Assembly (NCBI GenBank): GCA_025403435.1
Contig: CM046345.1
Location: 13,335,930 to 13,399,929, forward strand
DNA from: Artocarpus heterophyllus
Lineage: Eukaryota > Streptophyta > Magnoliopsida > Rosales > Moraceae
Direction of reading: 5' to 3'
DNA length: 64,000 nt
A program made the translations under genes and the position numbers. Shown here one piece after another: positions 63,136 through 64,000 of this stretch. The notes under the pieces were generated by a model. The model saw nothing but the letters and a program-made list of their open reading frames with translations, was not told where the DNA came from and did no database searches. How positions within the stretch are numbered: position 1 is the stretch's first letter; the number at the start of each line of letters is the position of its first letter.

Positions 63136-64000
63136 TGAAATGTTATAAAAGCGAGGATTTGTTTCTTTTAGAGTATCTGCAAAGCGGTGTTAAATTTACG
63201 TCAATTTTAAATTTTAACATTTAAGTAAAAAAAAAATAACTATCCAAGGCAATGTTATCTTTAGTGTTAAAATTAGTATCAAATATAATACATATCAAGT
63301 TTTAACATCTAATTATTATTCATCAATGTATTCATTTTTTTCATTCAATTGTTACAATATTATTATTTTTAAATTATTTTGTATTGAAAATTTATTTTTA
63401 CAAATTTCAAAGCTTAACAACTGACGATTTTTGGTACATTTACACCTTAAATTTTTTGTTTTTTTTCAATATAGTCATTAAATTATTTTTTTAGCTATTG
63501 AGAATCTAAATTTAACAAAAAAAAAAAAAAATGTTGCATAGCCCCAAGCAGATTATAGCTCCATGCTCTCATATAAGGTGAACCCCACCCATGGGACCTA
63601 GTGGGACTTACACGTGCGGCCACTTTTGGTGAGAAAGTAGGGTTATAGCCTTGGAGGGACAAATAATATTGCTCAAATTTAACTAAGTGTGTCTATTAAA
63701 TCCTAATGATAAATGTTTGTCAAAATCTTCCTCAAAGCCAAAATTTAGACAAAAAAATGATTATATAAGACATTTGTGTCCCATTTTAATTTTTATTAAA
63801 AAAAGATTGAACTATTTTAATTCAAAAAATGGAGCCAAATTATAATTTTTCTAAGGAAAAATACCTATGTGTTTTGTCTAAGTACTACTTTTGCCCCTTT
63901 TATTATTAATACACCCAAAACACTCCATCGGTTATAAAATCATACTCAAAATACTCCTTAAAGATATTAAAGTGTTTAAAAAACTAATATTGCCCCTCCT

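Larger units (their letters stand above)
53939..64000. other. Gene-free AT-rich DNA to the window end
   Basis: It contains four dispersed-family MITE copies (56101-57044 and 62991-63135), (AT)n tracts (56434-56459, about 58425-58455), a 27-bp tandem duplication (58024-58077) and a T-run at 59086-59106. Two GC-richer patches are about 57300-57420, which resembles a retrotransposon leader, and about 63540-63660. Short open frames (for example 55404-55739, 59866-60102) show no family features. No gene is supported. Confidence 0.45.

Noticed and set aside
1..64000. tRNA, rRNA or other structural RNA genes
   Set aside because: I scanned for conserved tRNA box pairs and rRNA words and saw none that fold convincingly; the only A/B-box-like pair is within the SINE-like element at 53.8 kb. 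A tRNAscan-type search would settle this.

Overview
This window is AT-rich nuclear DNA from a flowering plant, most likely a eudicot. Two genes carry many GT-AG introns, intergenic DNA is long and poly(A/T)-rich, and the transposable elements are typical of plants. The gene contents (a class II formin with a PTEN-like N-terminus, an aminoalcoholphosphotransferase copy, a plant-only membrane protein) are all plant-specific. From remembered sequences, the phosphotransferase exons look closest to cucurbits; that placement is weak.

Layout. 1-10.6 kb is gene-free: a probable 2.16-kb LTR (2042-4204), an in-frame 75-bp duplication (4645-4794) and small MITE-like elements. At 10667-11194 lies a Copia solo LTR flanked by AAAGG repeats. 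11.7-16.5 kb holds, on the minus strand, a broken but still intron-bearing aminoalcoholphosphotransferase (AAPT) copy. It has lost the catalytic exons and carries several frame breaks; an unrelated exon-like ORF lies where the catalytic exons should be. 20.7-26.4 kb is a repeat complex: diverged GC-rich repeats, a 3050-bp solo LTR with perfect TCGCA flanks, and an array of about 85-bp minisatellite units. A single-exon membrane-protein gene (32953-33951, plus) follows, then a Copia RNase H remnant (35899-36261, minus).

The main gene is a 17-exon class II formin (48257 down to 38434, minus). I reconstructed it exon by exon. Every splice site and reading phase fits except exon 10, which has one extra base that brings in a stop codon in the middle of the FH2 domain. 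From 48.8 kb to the end there is no convincing gene, only a SINE-like retroposon with 12-bp flanking repeats (53765-53926), many copies of one short MITE-like family, and simple repeats.

The formin would nucleate and cap actin filaments at membranes. No operon-like or cooperative gene set is present, and I see no defence, CRISPR or biosynthetic system. The least explained signal is a family of 14 near-palindromic GC-rich 12-mers (around TCGGCATGCCGA). They occur in clusters in two LTRs whose ends look unrelated. In both LTRs a cluster sits upstream of the putative TATA box.
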